From Prinia subflava (taxonomy: Eukaryota; Chordata; Aves; Passeriformes; Cisticolidae): DNA of 64,000 nucleotides. Where the stretch lies: positions 22,719,662 through 22,783,661 of the forward strand of contig NC_086283.1 in assembly GCF_021018805.1 (NCBI RefSeq), in the 5' to 3' direction. Position 1 is the first letter of the stretch, and each line of letters opens with the position of its first letter. A program made the position numbers and the translations under genes. Positions 11,341 to 21,368 of this stretch are shown here, one piece after another. The notes below the pieces were generated by a model. That model worked only from the letters and a program-made list of their open reading frames with translations, had not been told where the DNA came from and searched no databases.

Positions 11341-13540
11341 CTCAGCACACCCCTCTAGTCCAAGTGCCCAGCAAATACCAAATGCTCCATCGGTTGGAGG
11401 TGTTTTCCCTTGGCCCAGAGAGTGAAGTTCAAGTTCCCAACCAGTGTGAGGGAAGAAAGGCTGTGGGCACCTTCCCTCCCTTCCCTCCTCACAGAGCTGG
11501 CAGCTCTCCTGCCTCTCTTATCTCTCACTGAGCAGAGCACTGAATGATTTGTGCAGCATGAGAGCTGCAGCTGGAGGCCTGTGTGTAAATAATAAATGTA
11601 GGGCCAGCGAGGAGGCAAAGTGTGGGGGAGAGTCATGCCCTGATGGCAGAACAGGGGCTCAGCTCTCGAGGAGGGCTCTTTAAGCAGAGCACAAATCGAG
11701 AGGGTGACACAAACTGCTCAAGTGGCTCCATCCTTCACCTCTCCAGGGGCTGAGGTTCCCAGGGAGCTCAGCGCTGAGCTCTGGAGTCCCAGGGCAGCCC
11801 CTCACACCCGGGACCCCTCTGCTCCTCCCAGAGTCTTGGGGATCCATACATAGCTCCTGATTTGTGACTGTGGCTCTGGTGCAGAGGAGGCGTTGTTTTC
11901 CTGCTGTCACTTCCAGGAGATGAGACTTACGATGAGTCTTCTTTTATATTATGACTGTGAAGATATTGTCCTTTCTTAATGAAATAAACTAATAAAAGCT
12001 GACAATAGCATCTGTTCCTGGGGTTTAATCTGCATATAGATCAGGAATGTGGTGATTCCAGAAGGAGGAAACAAGAGTTTGATGAAAGAAATAAGATGGA
12101 AAAAATACCATCTGGAAAACAAAGGAAGGAAAAGCAGAGGCCATGACAGTAACGGGAGATTTAAAACATGACAGGCTCTGAATCAGCTTGACCTGGGATT
12201 GTACCTGGGCTCCCTGCCCGCCATGGGACACAGGGAGTTGGCTTGTGCTGCTGGCAGGGGGGTCCCATCCTGGGCCATGCCCACCCTGCCTGCCCTGGCC
12301 TCTGCTCCAGGGATGGAGGGGGAGGACAGGCCGGGTTGGACTGGCTCCAGCGTCGGGGCTTTTCTCTAGCTGAGCAACGAGTTTAGGGTGTGATGTGATG
12401 TTCGACAGCCTGCCCGGGACACAGGGTGGGGACACCAGGGGATGGCTGGATCCAGTGTGCCACGAGGGAAGGAGGAGCAGTGGGCAGAGGCAGGAGATCT
12501 CTGTGGCACAGAAGGGTCCATGAGGTGTGGAGCAACTTTTATTTCAACACCTACAGCTCAGACAGTGCCTGCACCAGGCTATCTTGTGAGATGGTTTCTT
12601 ATTTTCATCCCAGAATGGTTTCGATCCCTAGAAAAGCAGGGCAGGAATTTTCCCAGAAAGCTTTTTCTGTCAATCCTGGGCTTGGGGATGGTGCTCTGCA
12701 GGAATGCTGGGTTGGTGGAACTTGCTGACCCATTGTCCATCAGACACCTTGGACTCCCAGGAGGGTTCAGTGGGACATTCCATGGGACACTGGGAAGGAC
12801 ACGTTGCTGCAGCTGCTGGGTCTTATGGGAATATCTGGGAATGGTGGCACACTTTACCCAGGCTTCAAGGACACAGGGAGGCCTTGCAGACGAGCTGGCC
12901 CACACAGAGGGAGCCAGGTCCCTCTTTTATAAAAGCCATCACAGAGCTTTAAAGCCATTTCCACATCCTGTGCCATACAGGACAGAGCCCCCAGCAGATC
13001 CTCCCAGCCTGGAGCCTGAGACCAATCCTTGAGATGAGATCTGGACCCCCTCCAGGTCTGCAGGCAGCAGTGGGACTGCTGGACTCTGGTTTGGTAGAGC
13101 AGAGTTTGTGGTGATTAATTACCCCCCTCTCCGGGAAGTCCCTCCCGAAGGGCCCTGACCTCCTTCTGCTCTTTTTGTCCCGCTCTCCCCAGGAAGACCC
13201 TGCCTGGAAAAAGGCTCTTTTTGAATCAGTATTTCCAGAAGGTGATGATGCTCTGCACCAATAGCAGCCCTCACAGTTAACCCCTGTGGTGGGGGGCAGG
13301 AAATTTTGGAGGAGGGGGGGGACACACAGAGAGGGTGGAGGTGTCTGCGAGGGGCTGGCATGGAGCAGCCTAGGAGGGAAAGAGGATCTCTGTGCCAGCC
13401 AGGCCTGCATCCCTATCCTAGGGAACTGCCAGAGCCTTGCTGCCCACCTCGGCTCCTCTCCTGCTACCAGCAAGGTGTCCCTGAGGCCGGTGACATCACA
13501 GCAGAGGAAATGACCTCAAGGGGAGGGCAGCAGGAGCGCG
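11341..13540. other. Unique noncoding DNA
   Basis: No exon or transposon was recognised. At about 11920-12010 there is an AT-rich stretch with closely spaced AATAAA and AATAAAA hexamers on the plus strand, which could be a transcript 3' end or just AT-rich unique DNA. TTTTATAAAA occurs near 12933. Neither is supported by a recognisable exon nearby. Confidence 0.45.
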
Positions 13541-13544
13541 GTGC

Positions 13545-14115
13545 CAGGTGATGGCTGCAGAAGCATCCCGGCCATTCTCATGCAAATGGGGGAGGCAGGA
13601 GCGGGGAGAGGGAGCCCGGAGAAATCTGATGTGTCGGCAGAATTGTTTCTATACAGAATATTTTTCAAAGACTTCAATAAGGCAAGAGCAGCGTTTGCAA
13701 AGGGAGTGCGAACAAAGAAAACACAGCTGCATCTTGGGGCTGAAAGGAAGAGCTGGGGGGCGGCTGCGATCAGCTGGGCGGGGGGCGACAATCGGGACAG
13801 CGGGGCAGAGAATGGGCGCATTTTTCTGCAAATATTTGACGCTTTTGGATGAGTTTGCTTTAGTGCTTCTTCCCCCTTGTGCGCTCCCACTCCACAAACA
13901 TTAGCACTATCAACTTTTACTGGCAGGAGAGCTCTCAGTGGGAGATCTCCGCAGCTGATTCATTGAGGGTTCGCAGGAAACGGAATTTTTAAAGGGAAAT
14001 TTGCATTGTAAGTGCATTGCACGTTCGGCTAATCAAGGCGAACATCAACGCCATGAGGCTTCCATGGCCAATTACAGCACAGCTCAAATATTGGCGATGG
14101 AGCCAAGGGGGAGAC
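13545..14115. promoter_or_regulatory. Candidate conserved noncoding element / enhancer
   Basis: A dense unique block with moderate CpG and many intact factor-like motifs. There are two perfect POU octamers (ATGCAAAT 13580-13587 and ATTTGCAT 13999-14006), GGCTAATCAAGG and CCAATTACAGC near 14026-14080, and TTCAAAG and GAACAAAG motifs near 13670-13720. About two octamers are expected by chance in 64 kb over both strands, so they are suggestive only. No convincing reading frame is present. Confidence 0.35.
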
Positions 14116-15170
14116 GTTCTCCAAGAGACGTTCCCGGGAGATGGGAGCCATGGCCAGGGCGTGTTTGGGGGGCTGGGGTGGGGGTGGGGGGCTGTGTCTG
14201 GCTGTCGGGGTGTGCGCTGCGAGGAGAACACGGAGAGCCTCCAAGTGGGGGAGCTGGGAGCCGGAGCTCATCCATGTCCTGCGAGCAGGGATCTCGTGGC
14301 CAACGCTTTGGGAATGCTGACAGCCGAATTGGAGAAGTGCTGACTGGAGACGAGGCAAGAATTTTCAGAGCAGCTTCCAGCAGTTCCAAGCTCTGTCCTA
14401 AACCCTTTTTATCCTGAACTCGCTCTGAAACCATGGGACTGGAGTTCTCCAATGGTGTTCGCACCCCACAGTGATTTTCACTGGATTTGCAGACCCCAGG
14501 AATTGTTCCTGGCTTTCCCAGCTCAGGGTTTTCATTTCTCATTCTGGCCCAAGCTTGCGGGAACAAAGAGGCCTGAGAGAAGAATATTAAACAGGATCTA
14601 CAGCCTTGAAAACTGTCCTCGAACGGCAGCTTGTGACCTGTGCCACGGCTCCAGTGAAGGCCTGAGCAGAAAGTTTTGAGTCTGGCTGTAACTTTATGTC
14701 ATTTTCCCTTCACTTTCTGCCTTGAATCACCAGGCAGGAAAAATCCTGCAATATTTCCATGTGGTATTTCTAGGGCAACACCCAGGTTACCCCACATATT
14801 GCCCTGGTGCATGAGGGGGGTGTGAGGACAGCCAGGTGTGAGCCAGGTGTGCAGCTCCTCTGTTCTCCTAAGCCTGGCTTAAATCTTCTGCTTTCCCACT
14901 CCTTTGTCTTCCTTTGTCTTCTTTATTTGCCCCAAATTTTCCTTCTTTAGAGCTATTTCAGACTGGGTTCCAAGGGGTCTGTACCATTTCTTTCAATTAA
15001 CCTTCATATCAAAGAGATTGCACCATGTTCAGCAAGTGTTTTTTTGAATAAATGCTAAAAAACCTCCACACTATCCTGATTTTCCTTTCTTTGCTGTTAT
15101 GCCTGGTGGCATCAACACCTGCCCGTCACAGCGCTTTCATTCTTGGAACAGCTCCATCTCTAACACACTC

Positions 15171-15173
<3 letters not shown>
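14116..15173. other. Unique noncoding DNA with strong G4 motif at its left
   Basis: Apart from the G-rich tract at 14167-14191 nothing was recognised. Base composition becomes AT-rich from about 14700 toward the T52 run. Confidence 0.45.
14167..14191 (+). other. Strong G-quadruplex motif
   Basis: Four runs of 6, 4, 5 and 6 G are separated by CT, T and T. Short loops and long G runs make this among the most G-quadruplex-prone single sites in the window. Confidence 0.7.

Positions 15174-15225
<52 letters not shown>
15174..15225. repeat. Uninterrupted T52 homopolymer
   Basis: 52 consecutive T, similar to the run at 9.7 kb. A minus-strand retrocopy would have its body at 15226 and above, but nothing recognisable is there. 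No target-site duplication was seen. Confidence 0.95.
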
Positions 15226-15228
<3 letters not shown>

Positions 15229-15592
15229 GTTATTGTGCAGCCACTTCCATTTTCCTGCCTCCTTATTTCGATTTCTTCCATGTATTTTCTGTTCCTGCCT
15301 TTCCACCCAATGGCAGCAGACACCTGCCTGTGCTCGGGGGATGCTTTATTCAATTCCTCTCCCTGACTCCGAGAGCACTGCGCTCACTTTGAAGCTGCAG
15401 GAGAAATTTGGGTGGAAACTGTGGAATGGCTCCTTCTCCAAGAAAATTCAGTGCTGTGGTGTTTGATTCACATACAGAAGTGCAAAGTCCATTCCTCAGG
15501 TCCCTCTGGGATGGCGAGAGCTATGGGATCTTTGGCAGGAGCGAGGCAGCTGAATGTGAATCTGACATCAGAAAGGGGTGATGGAAGTGGAC
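15226..15592. other. Unique noncoding DNA
   Basis: Lies between the T52 run and a minus-strand CR1. I see no repeat, exon or RNA gene. Confidence 0.5.
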
Positions 15593-15855
15593 GATTGTGG
15601 AATGGTTTGCGTGGGAAGGGACTTCAAAGCCCATCCACTCCCACCTCCTACCATAGGCAAGGACACCTTCCACTGTCCCAGGCTGCTCCAAGCGCTGTCC
15701 AACCTGGCCTTGGACACTTCCAGGGATGGGGCAGCCACAGCTTCTCTGGGCACCCTGTGCCGGGGCCTCCCAACCCTCACAGGGAAAGATTCCTTCCCAA
15801 TCTCTCATCTAAATCTACTCTTTCTCTTCCAGTTTAAAGCCATTCCTCCGTCCTG
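15593..15855 (-). mobile_element. CR1 retrotransposon, 3' fragment, minus orientation
   Basis: Read on plus it begins with a decayed tail (GATTGTGGAATGG), then GTGGGAAGGGACTTCAAAGCCC, CAAGGACACCTTCCACTG, CCAACCTGGCCTTGGACACTT, GGGATGGGGCAGCCACAGC, TTCTCTGGGCACCCTGTGCC, CTTCCCAATCTCTCATCTAA and AGTTTAAAGCCATTCC. The CAGCCACAGCTTCTCTGGGC form is the GC-rich variant I associate with passerine CR1 subfamilies. It is noncoding 3' part only. Confidence 0.92.
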
Positions 15856-17039
15856 GATCCATTCCAGCATGTTCAGAAACAAGTCCCAGAAACCATCCAT
15901 TGTGCAAGGATTCCTTTATTTTCGTTTTATTTTTAAAGAAAACTAGAGAAAGGAGAAGCTGCTGAGCACTTTAGGAAACCTGACCTCATCTCCAAACCTG
16001 GAATAACGAGGTCTAGTTCCCAGCCTTGGGAATGGAGCACTGGACATCCCAACACTGACCTGAAGGTTCCCTTGTTTTCCTTACGGAGACTGCCAAGAGC
16101 AGTGGTAGCTTTGTCATGGAGATCCTGCTGTGACAGGAAAGTAAGGAGCATCCCTAAAAATGGTATCCTTGTATCCCTGCATCCCTGCATGCGTATACCA
16201 CACACAGAGAATGATTTCAGATGGCAAATCCCATAGTTAGGTTTTGCTTCCTCCACCTTTCTGCAGCAGAGGAGGCCACAGCTCCCAGAGGTGACCCAGG
16301 AGCACCAGGAAGTGTCCACCTGACCCTCGGGTGACTCAGGGGGTGGCCCAGGGACGGGCCTCTGCTGGGAGACGGCTCCTGCACAGACCCTCCCATCCCA
16401 CCACCACACAGGAGCCCTTTTTCAGGAGTTTATCCACCTGGAGCATCCTGCGGGGGCCCAACAGCCCTAATTACACCTCTTCAAAGGCCTGTGGGCTCTG
16501 GGCAATTTACTGGGGCAAAACTTGGGGTGTTTTTAATTAAAAGTTTCAAAAAGCTGGGCCAGTTGGGTCAAAGGAATTCTCTGTTGCGCTGACCCATCGT
16601 CCGCTTGGAAATTGTTGAGCTGGGCATGTTTTCCCCCCTTTAATTAAAACTGAATTAAAACACAGCTTATTTGGGATAATGGCTGTAAAAGCCACTTGCA
16701 TTTTCTGTGGGTTCTGGCTGTCCAATGGACCATGCAGGGGGAGCCTGGTTTGGGGGGAGCCTGGTTTGGGTGGAGCCTGGTTTGGGGGGGAGCCAGATCT
16801 GGGGGGCCCAGGGGCAGCACCAGAACAGTGGGACAGATGCCCTTGTCCTCATCTGGTCCCACAGCAGCCGCTCCCATGGAGCATTTTGGGCTCAGAGGAG
16901 GAGGCTGGTGTTCCCACTGCTCGACAGAGCCCCCCAGATGTTCTGACCTTGGACTTTGCTGGAGAGGCAGAACTGGGACCTTGTCTTTGGTGACATCTGT
17001 GCTTGGCTCCTGGGAGGGCGTTAGAGGCCGTGTCATCAT
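15856..17039. other. Unique noncoding DNA with AT-rich block and 16-bp repeat
   Basis: No exon was recognised. The block at 16500-16690 holds two TTTAATTAAAA motifs (about 16530 and 16640) flanking GCGCTGACCCATCGTCCGC, and it resembles a conserved noncoding element. The 16-bp G-rich repeat at 16741 is listed separately. Confidence 0.4.
16741..16788 (+). repeat. 16-bp G-rich tandem repeat, 3 copies
   Basis: GAGCCTGGTTTGGGGG, GAGCCTGGTTTGGGTG and GAGCCTGGTTTGGGGG follow directly, then a partial GGAGCC. The G runs recur every 16 bases, so G-quadruplex formation is possible but with long loops. Confidence 0.85.
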
Positions 17040-17138
17040 GGGAAAAAAGGGGAAAAGGGAGAAAGGGAGAAAGAAAGGGAGAAAGGGAGAAAGGGAGAAA
17101 GGGAGAAAGGGAGAAAGGGAGAAAGGGAGAAAGGGAAA
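17040..17138 (+). repeat. Homopurine array, GGGAGAAA unit
   Basis: 99 uninterrupted purines, mainly the 8-mer GGGAGAAA repeated about ten times with one variant (GAAAGAAA). This is the left end of a purine domain of about 680 bp reaching 17720. It is triplex-prone. The repeated EKGRKG peptide is an artefact of a stop-free unit. Confidence 0.93.
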
Positions 17139-17163
17139 TGCAAAGGGGAAGGAAGATGTGGAA

Positions 17164-17323
17164 GGTGCGGAAGGAAGGAAGGAAGGAAGGAAGGAAGGTG
17201 CGGAAGGAAGGTGCGGAAGGAAGGTGCGGAAGGAAGGTGCGGAAGGAAGGTGCGGAAGGAAGGTGCGGAAGGAAGGAAGGAAGGAAGGAAGGTGCGGAAG
17301 GAAGGTGCGGAAGGAAGGTGCGG
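17164..17323 (+). repeat. 13-bp array GGTGCGGAAGGAA with GGAA spacers
   Basis: The core GGTGCGG occurs at 17164, 17197, 17210, 17223, 17236, 17249, 17262, 17291, 17304 and 17317. Most spacings are exactly 13 bp and the others are filled by extra GGAA units. Each unit contributes one CpG. GAAGGTGCGGAAGG is the exact reverse complement of the 14-mer at 6108-6121. Confidence 0.95.
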
Positions 17324-17597
17324 AAGGAAGGAAGGAAGGAAGGAAGGAAGGAAGGAAGGAAGGAAGGAAGGAAGGAAGGAAGGAAGGAAGGAAGGAAGGA
17401 AGGAAGGAAGGAAGGAAGGAAGGAAGGAAGGAAGGAAGGAAGGAAGGAAGGAAGGAAGGAAGGAAGGAAGGAAGGAAGGAAGGAAGGAAGGAAGGAAGGA
17501 AGGAAGGAAGGAAGGAAGGAAGGAAGGAAGGAAGGAAGGAAGGAAGGAAGGAAGGAAGGAAGGAAGGAAGGAAGGAAGGAAGGAAGGAAGGAAGGAA
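17322..17597 (+). repeat. Perfect tetranucleotide microsatellite (GGAA)69
   Basis: About 276 bases of uninterrupted GGAA. The long open frames through it (RKEG on plus, FLPS on minus, up to 360 codons) exist only because the unit lacks stops in every frame. GGAA is the ETS-family core motif, and long GGAA arrays act as ETS-fusion-driven enhancers in human Ewing sarcoma; whether that matters here is unknown. Confidence 0.97.
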
Positions 17598-17722
17598 AAT
17601 TAAAAAAAGGTAAAGGGGAAAGAAAGAAAAAGAAAAACGGGAAAAGGAACAGAGAAAGGGACAAAAAATGTAAAAAGGACAAGGAGGATGAAGAGAAAAA
17701 GAAACGGAAGGAAAGGGAAAAT
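17598..17722 (+). repeat. Degenerate purine-rich flank of the GGAA array
   Basis: A-rich and G-rich sequence (AAAGGGGAAAGAAAG, GAAAAAGAAACGG types) with occasional pyrimidines. It looks like a decayed margin of the array. No other element was recognised. Confidence 0.7.
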
Positions 17723-18589
17723 ACACAATACTCTGGAAAAGGACCTTAGGCCCAAAGAGCCATCAAAATCCCAAGTGCTGAGCTGGGCTTTGCTGGTTCC
17801 CCTGGCAGGTGATGAGCAGCGCCTCCCTGCCCCCCTCCCAACCCACACCCATCCTCAGGCCCACCGAGGCTGTTCCCCCCCCAGCCCTGGGTCCCATGAG
17901 AGGCTGTGAGCCTGGCATCTCTGCTGGGAATACCCAGGGATTGGTGATCCCACCTGAGCTCTGCCAGCAGGAGGCTGAGACAGCTCTGGAGTGGGATCAC
18001 TTTCCTGCAGTAAAAGGAACATGGGAAAATCCCTACAAGCTGAGGAAACATCCCCTCTGCCATCATGGAGCATCTCCCTGAATGCAGAACACATCAGTGC
18101 TGCTTTATTTGCAGCTCTGCTCTGATGCTTCTGGGAACTGCTGGCTGAAGGTTTGGAAATGCAATTACAGCTTTTGCCGGGTAATTTTGGGTTTATTTCC
18201 CACTGTGTTTGCTGGTGCTCTGTGGAGAGGGGAGGCTTTACATAAAGTTCATGGAACACAGACGTGCCCACTTTTTGCTCTTCCTAGAAAGTTTGTGCCA
18301 TTCCTCTGTGGGGATGGGCTGGGCCATGGGAAGTTTTTTTCTGGCTCAACACAAATAAATGTCTGGATCCTCCCTGCCTGGGGCTGGAAACAGGATACAG
18401 AAGGTTTCACCTCCACATGATTTCCTTACATCCAAAGTAGCTCAGGCAGGACCAGAGGCTGGTGCAGTCCGAAGGCTCAAGGTGTTTTGGGGGACTGAGC
18501 CACACTCCCCATGGATGGGGTGCTCTCCTACATAACCCTCAAAAGCCTGAGGTCAACCACAGAATGGTCCCACCCTTGGAAGTGTATCC
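17723..18589. other. Unique noncoding DNA
   Basis: No exon, RNA gene or transposon was recognised between the purine array and the next CR1. Confidence 0.5.
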
Positions 18590-18830
18590 ATGTCTCTCCA
18601 TCCCTTGTCCAAAGTCTCTCCAGTTCTCCTGGAGCCCCTTTAGGCACTGGAAGGGGCTCTGAGCCCTCCCTGGAGCCTTCTCCTCTCCAGATGAACACTC
18701 CCAGATTTCCCAGCTTGGCTCCAGAGGGGCTCCAGTCCTTGGAGACTCTCCACAGCCTCCTCTGGATCCTCTCCAACAGCTCAACATCCTTCCTGTGCGG
18801 AGCTGGAAGAGAGCTGGATGTAGAGGAGCT
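18590..18830 (-). mobile_element. CR1 retrotransposon, internal fragment, minus orientation
   Basis: Read on plus: TTGTCCAAAGTCTCTCCAG, TCTCCTGGAGCCCCTTTAGGCACTGGAAGGGGCTCTGAG, CCTGGAGCCTTCTCCTCTCCAG, ATGAACACTCCCAG, GCCTCCTCTGGATCCTCTCCAACAGCTC and ATCCTTCCTGTGC. This is the segment upstream of the usual 3' tail. The tail itself is absent, so the copy is truncated at both ends. Confidence 0.85.
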
Positions 18831-19879
18831 CTGGAGAGAGCTCTTCTGTGCAGGACAGCCCTGTCCACATGGAGATCCCATTTAACCTCACACCCCTCAC
18901 ACTCTCCTCTCCATCCTGGGACAGCAGAATCCCTTTCCCACACCTGGCCAGCATTCCCCAGGCATTCCTCTCCTTGTTTTCCTGCCATGTTCACTTCTGG
19001 CACAGCTTCCTGCAGCCCCTCCGACTAGCAGGTACTTTGTGCCAGATTAATCATGCGTTATCCCAGCAGTAATTCCTGATGGGATTGAACATGTCACAGC
19101 CTTGGGAGCCATCAGGAGCTCAGCAACTTTATTCTGTGGGTCCCTGAGTTCAGCAGCAGAGGCTGGATGGGAAAATATCTCCCTCATCCGTGTGTGCTCC
19201 TGGTCCAGCAGGAGACCCAGGAGGAGCTGGGAGCTCAGCAGGGCTCCAGCAAGATGGAGCCAGTGATTAAAGGTCAGGCTTACCTTAAAGGGAGAGCTTG
19301 AGCCTTTTTAATTAAATATTTATTTGTAACAGTCATTTCTCTCTTTCCTTCTTTCAAGTACTGGGCAGCTGCTAAGGTTTGGAAAAAGCAAAAAAAATTC
19401 CAGCAGAAAAAGAGGAGACCAGGAGAAGAAAGGACGAGCAGTGATGGGAGGAGGGCTCAGTGCTCCCTTCCACCCTCAGAAGATGCCCCAGTGCTGGATC
19501 CTCTCCAAGCAGCTCCTGAAATTCCCATTAAACAATCCCTGCCTTGTCCTGTCCTTCAGAGCCAATAAAGCCCACAAGGTTGGGCACAGCTAGTGGGAAA
19601 ACTCCATTTTTGGGGAAAGGAGGAAGGTGCAGGCCCGGGTGCCTCAGGCACAGAGTGCTGGGCCAGCATTCCAGCTGGATGCCAGAGGAGGGGATGAAAT
19701 GGAGGGAAAGGCATCCTTGGGAGAGCAAGCCAGGGGAAACGCGATTTCTTTGCACCTGATTAAACATCGCAGCATTCGCGGGGGGAACTGGAGCGGAGCC
19801 GTCTGAGCCGCACAGGGAGAGGGGGCGGAGGAGCATCCTCCCGGGGCTGGGATGACATTCCTGCTCCGGGAGCTTTCCA
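18831..19879. other. Unique noncoding DNA
   Basis: Nothing was recognised except an AT-rich patch at about 19305-19345 (TTTTTAATTAAATATTTATTTG) and a purine-rich patch at about 19380-19440. Confidence 0.45.
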
Positions 19880-20060
19880 GCCCACCACTCATCCAGGCGG
19901 ATCCCATCCTGGCCAGACCGGTCACAGGGGTTATTCATCAGCGAGACAATGAGCAAGATAATGCCGATTATTCATTGGCGAGGCAAAACCAACCAGATGA
20001 AAACACTGAACTTTGGTGCATCAGACCAACAAAACGATAATATCTGGGGTTTAGACACTG
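19880..20060. promoter_or_regulatory. Candidate conserved noncoding element with 37-bp-spaced direct repeat
   Basis: Unique DNA with TTATTCATCAGCGAGACAA at 19931 and TTATTCATTGGCGAGGCAA at 19968 (16 of 19 matching), followed by AAACGATAATATCTGG. Paired imperfect sites in an AT-rich context suggest duplicated factor-binding sites. This was not tested by alignment. Confidence 0.35.
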
Positions 20061-20204
20061 GAAAACCATAAAAGCACCTATGCCCTGCCCAGGCCTTGCT
20101 GTTTCCTCCCCAGGCTGTTCCCTGGGCTCAGACTGAGCCTGAAGGTTTGGGGGACCTGGGGGGACCCAACAGGGGATGTGCCGAGAGAGAACATGAAGGT
20201 CAAA

Positions 20205-20414
20205 AGTTGACACATACCTAATATAGAAATAAAAAGTATGAAATGCATACATGATAAAAATACAGAAATATAAAGCAATCAATATAGATAAAATACTGAT
20301 TCTATAGAAATTATTAGTATCTAAAATACTGGTTATATACATTATCAATCTATAATGTATTGTATATAAATAAATATATTTAATACAAGTTTTATTTTTC
20401 TTTTGTTTTAGCTG
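20205..20414. repeat. AT-rich low-complexity block
   Basis: Strongly AT-rich with repeated ATA, TATAAA and AATACT motifs, ending in a 20-base pyrimidine-rich stretch and TTTTAG at 20410. It may be a decayed AT microsatellite. The ending mimics a splice acceptor. Confidence 0.6.
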
Positions 20415-21179
20415 ATGCCTAAAGGCCTGGGTGGAGCTGGCGCTCACGCTCCCGGGTGTGCCAGTTCTGCAGCGCTTGGAGAGGATGTCCCAGTTTGTCC
20501 CCAGGGCACAGGGACACGCACATGCCCATTTCTAGTGGAAGTGACAAAGCTCTGGAGAGCAGGGAGCACTTCCCAGCGAACGGCTTTTGTTTCCCAAATG
20601 GCAGCTGCTGAACAGTATGGTCTTGTCAGTATTGTCTTGGTAATGGCAAAACAAGGATCTCTCGGGGTGGAGGGAGGAAACAATTTGGGGAGGATTTGTC
20701 CAGGACACCACTTCAACCGGTGGGTGTTGAGGGTCCAAAGGTTCATTCCTTTCTCTTCTGCTGCTTAAAATACGCAGGTCAGGGTGTCCCCACTCCCAGG
20801 AAAAACGAAAATACGGGAGAAATGCAACCGGAGCTCAGGGGTAATTTTTGTTTCTGATCAATCTCAAATCATTTTGACCCAAGGTATAATTTGACATGTT
20901 CCTGTCTCAGTTACTACAGCCCCAGGGCCCTCTGGGTTGTTTTCACCATTTTGCCTGTTTGTTTTCGCTCTCTGCTTATAAGGTCCCAGGAACAGTTTAA
21001 TGAAAAATGAGTGCGTGGCTGGAGGGATCAATGGAGAATCATTTTAGATCCTTTAAAACATCAGGCAAGGTTCAATTGTGTTCTTTTAAACAGGGGGTTT
21101 CACACTGGAGAAGATTTGTGGGAAGAGCATTTATCCCTCTGTCAATTCTTCTGGCTGACTGCCCCTGCTCTCTTTTCCA
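20415..21179. other. Unique noncoding DNA, conserved-looking at 20840-21010
   Basis: A 117-codon plus-strand frame (20415-20768) follows the acceptor-like sequence, but it resembles no family I know. The part at 20840-21010 is AT-rich unique sequence (CTGATCAATCTCAAATCATTTTGACC, GCTTATAAGG) that may be a conserved noncoding element. Confidence 0.3.
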
Positions 21180-21298
21180 TGGAATCATGGACTCGCTAAA
21201 TCATTAAGGCTGGAAAAGCCCTCTAAGAGCATTGTTTCCCCAGCTCTGCCAAGGCCACTACTAACACATGTCCCAAAGTGCCACAACCACACAATTGC
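21180..21298 (-). mobile_element. CR1 3' fragment, minus orientation, older subfamily
   Basis: GGAATCATGG, AAATCATTAAGGCTGGAAAAGCCCTCTAAGAGCA and ACATGTCCCAAAGTGCCACAACCACAC match the subfamily with AGGTTGGAAAAGACCTCTAAGATCA and CATGTCCCTAAGTGCCACAT, not the GGTTGGAAGGGACC type. It is cut off by the ATCC microsatellite. Confidence 0.8.
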
Positions 21299-21368
21299 AC
21301 ATCCATCCATCCATCCATCCATCCATCCATCCATCCATCCATCCATCCATCCATCCATCCATCCATCA
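21299..21368 (+). repeat. Tetranucleotide microsatellite (ATCC)n
   Basis: About 17 uninterrupted ATCC units directly abut the end of a CR1 fragment, ending in ATCAGGG. The HPSI peptide on plus and MDGW peptide on minus are repeat artefacts. Confidence 0.95.

Noticed and set aside
11186..11531. REGKG repeat protein frames
   Set aside because: Pure (GGGAA)n read in three frames.
16644..17749. Very long open frames (up to 360 codons) on both strands at the purine array
   Set aside because: They translate as RKEG or FLPS repeats because GGAA and its variants have no stop in any frame. No non-repeat domain is present.
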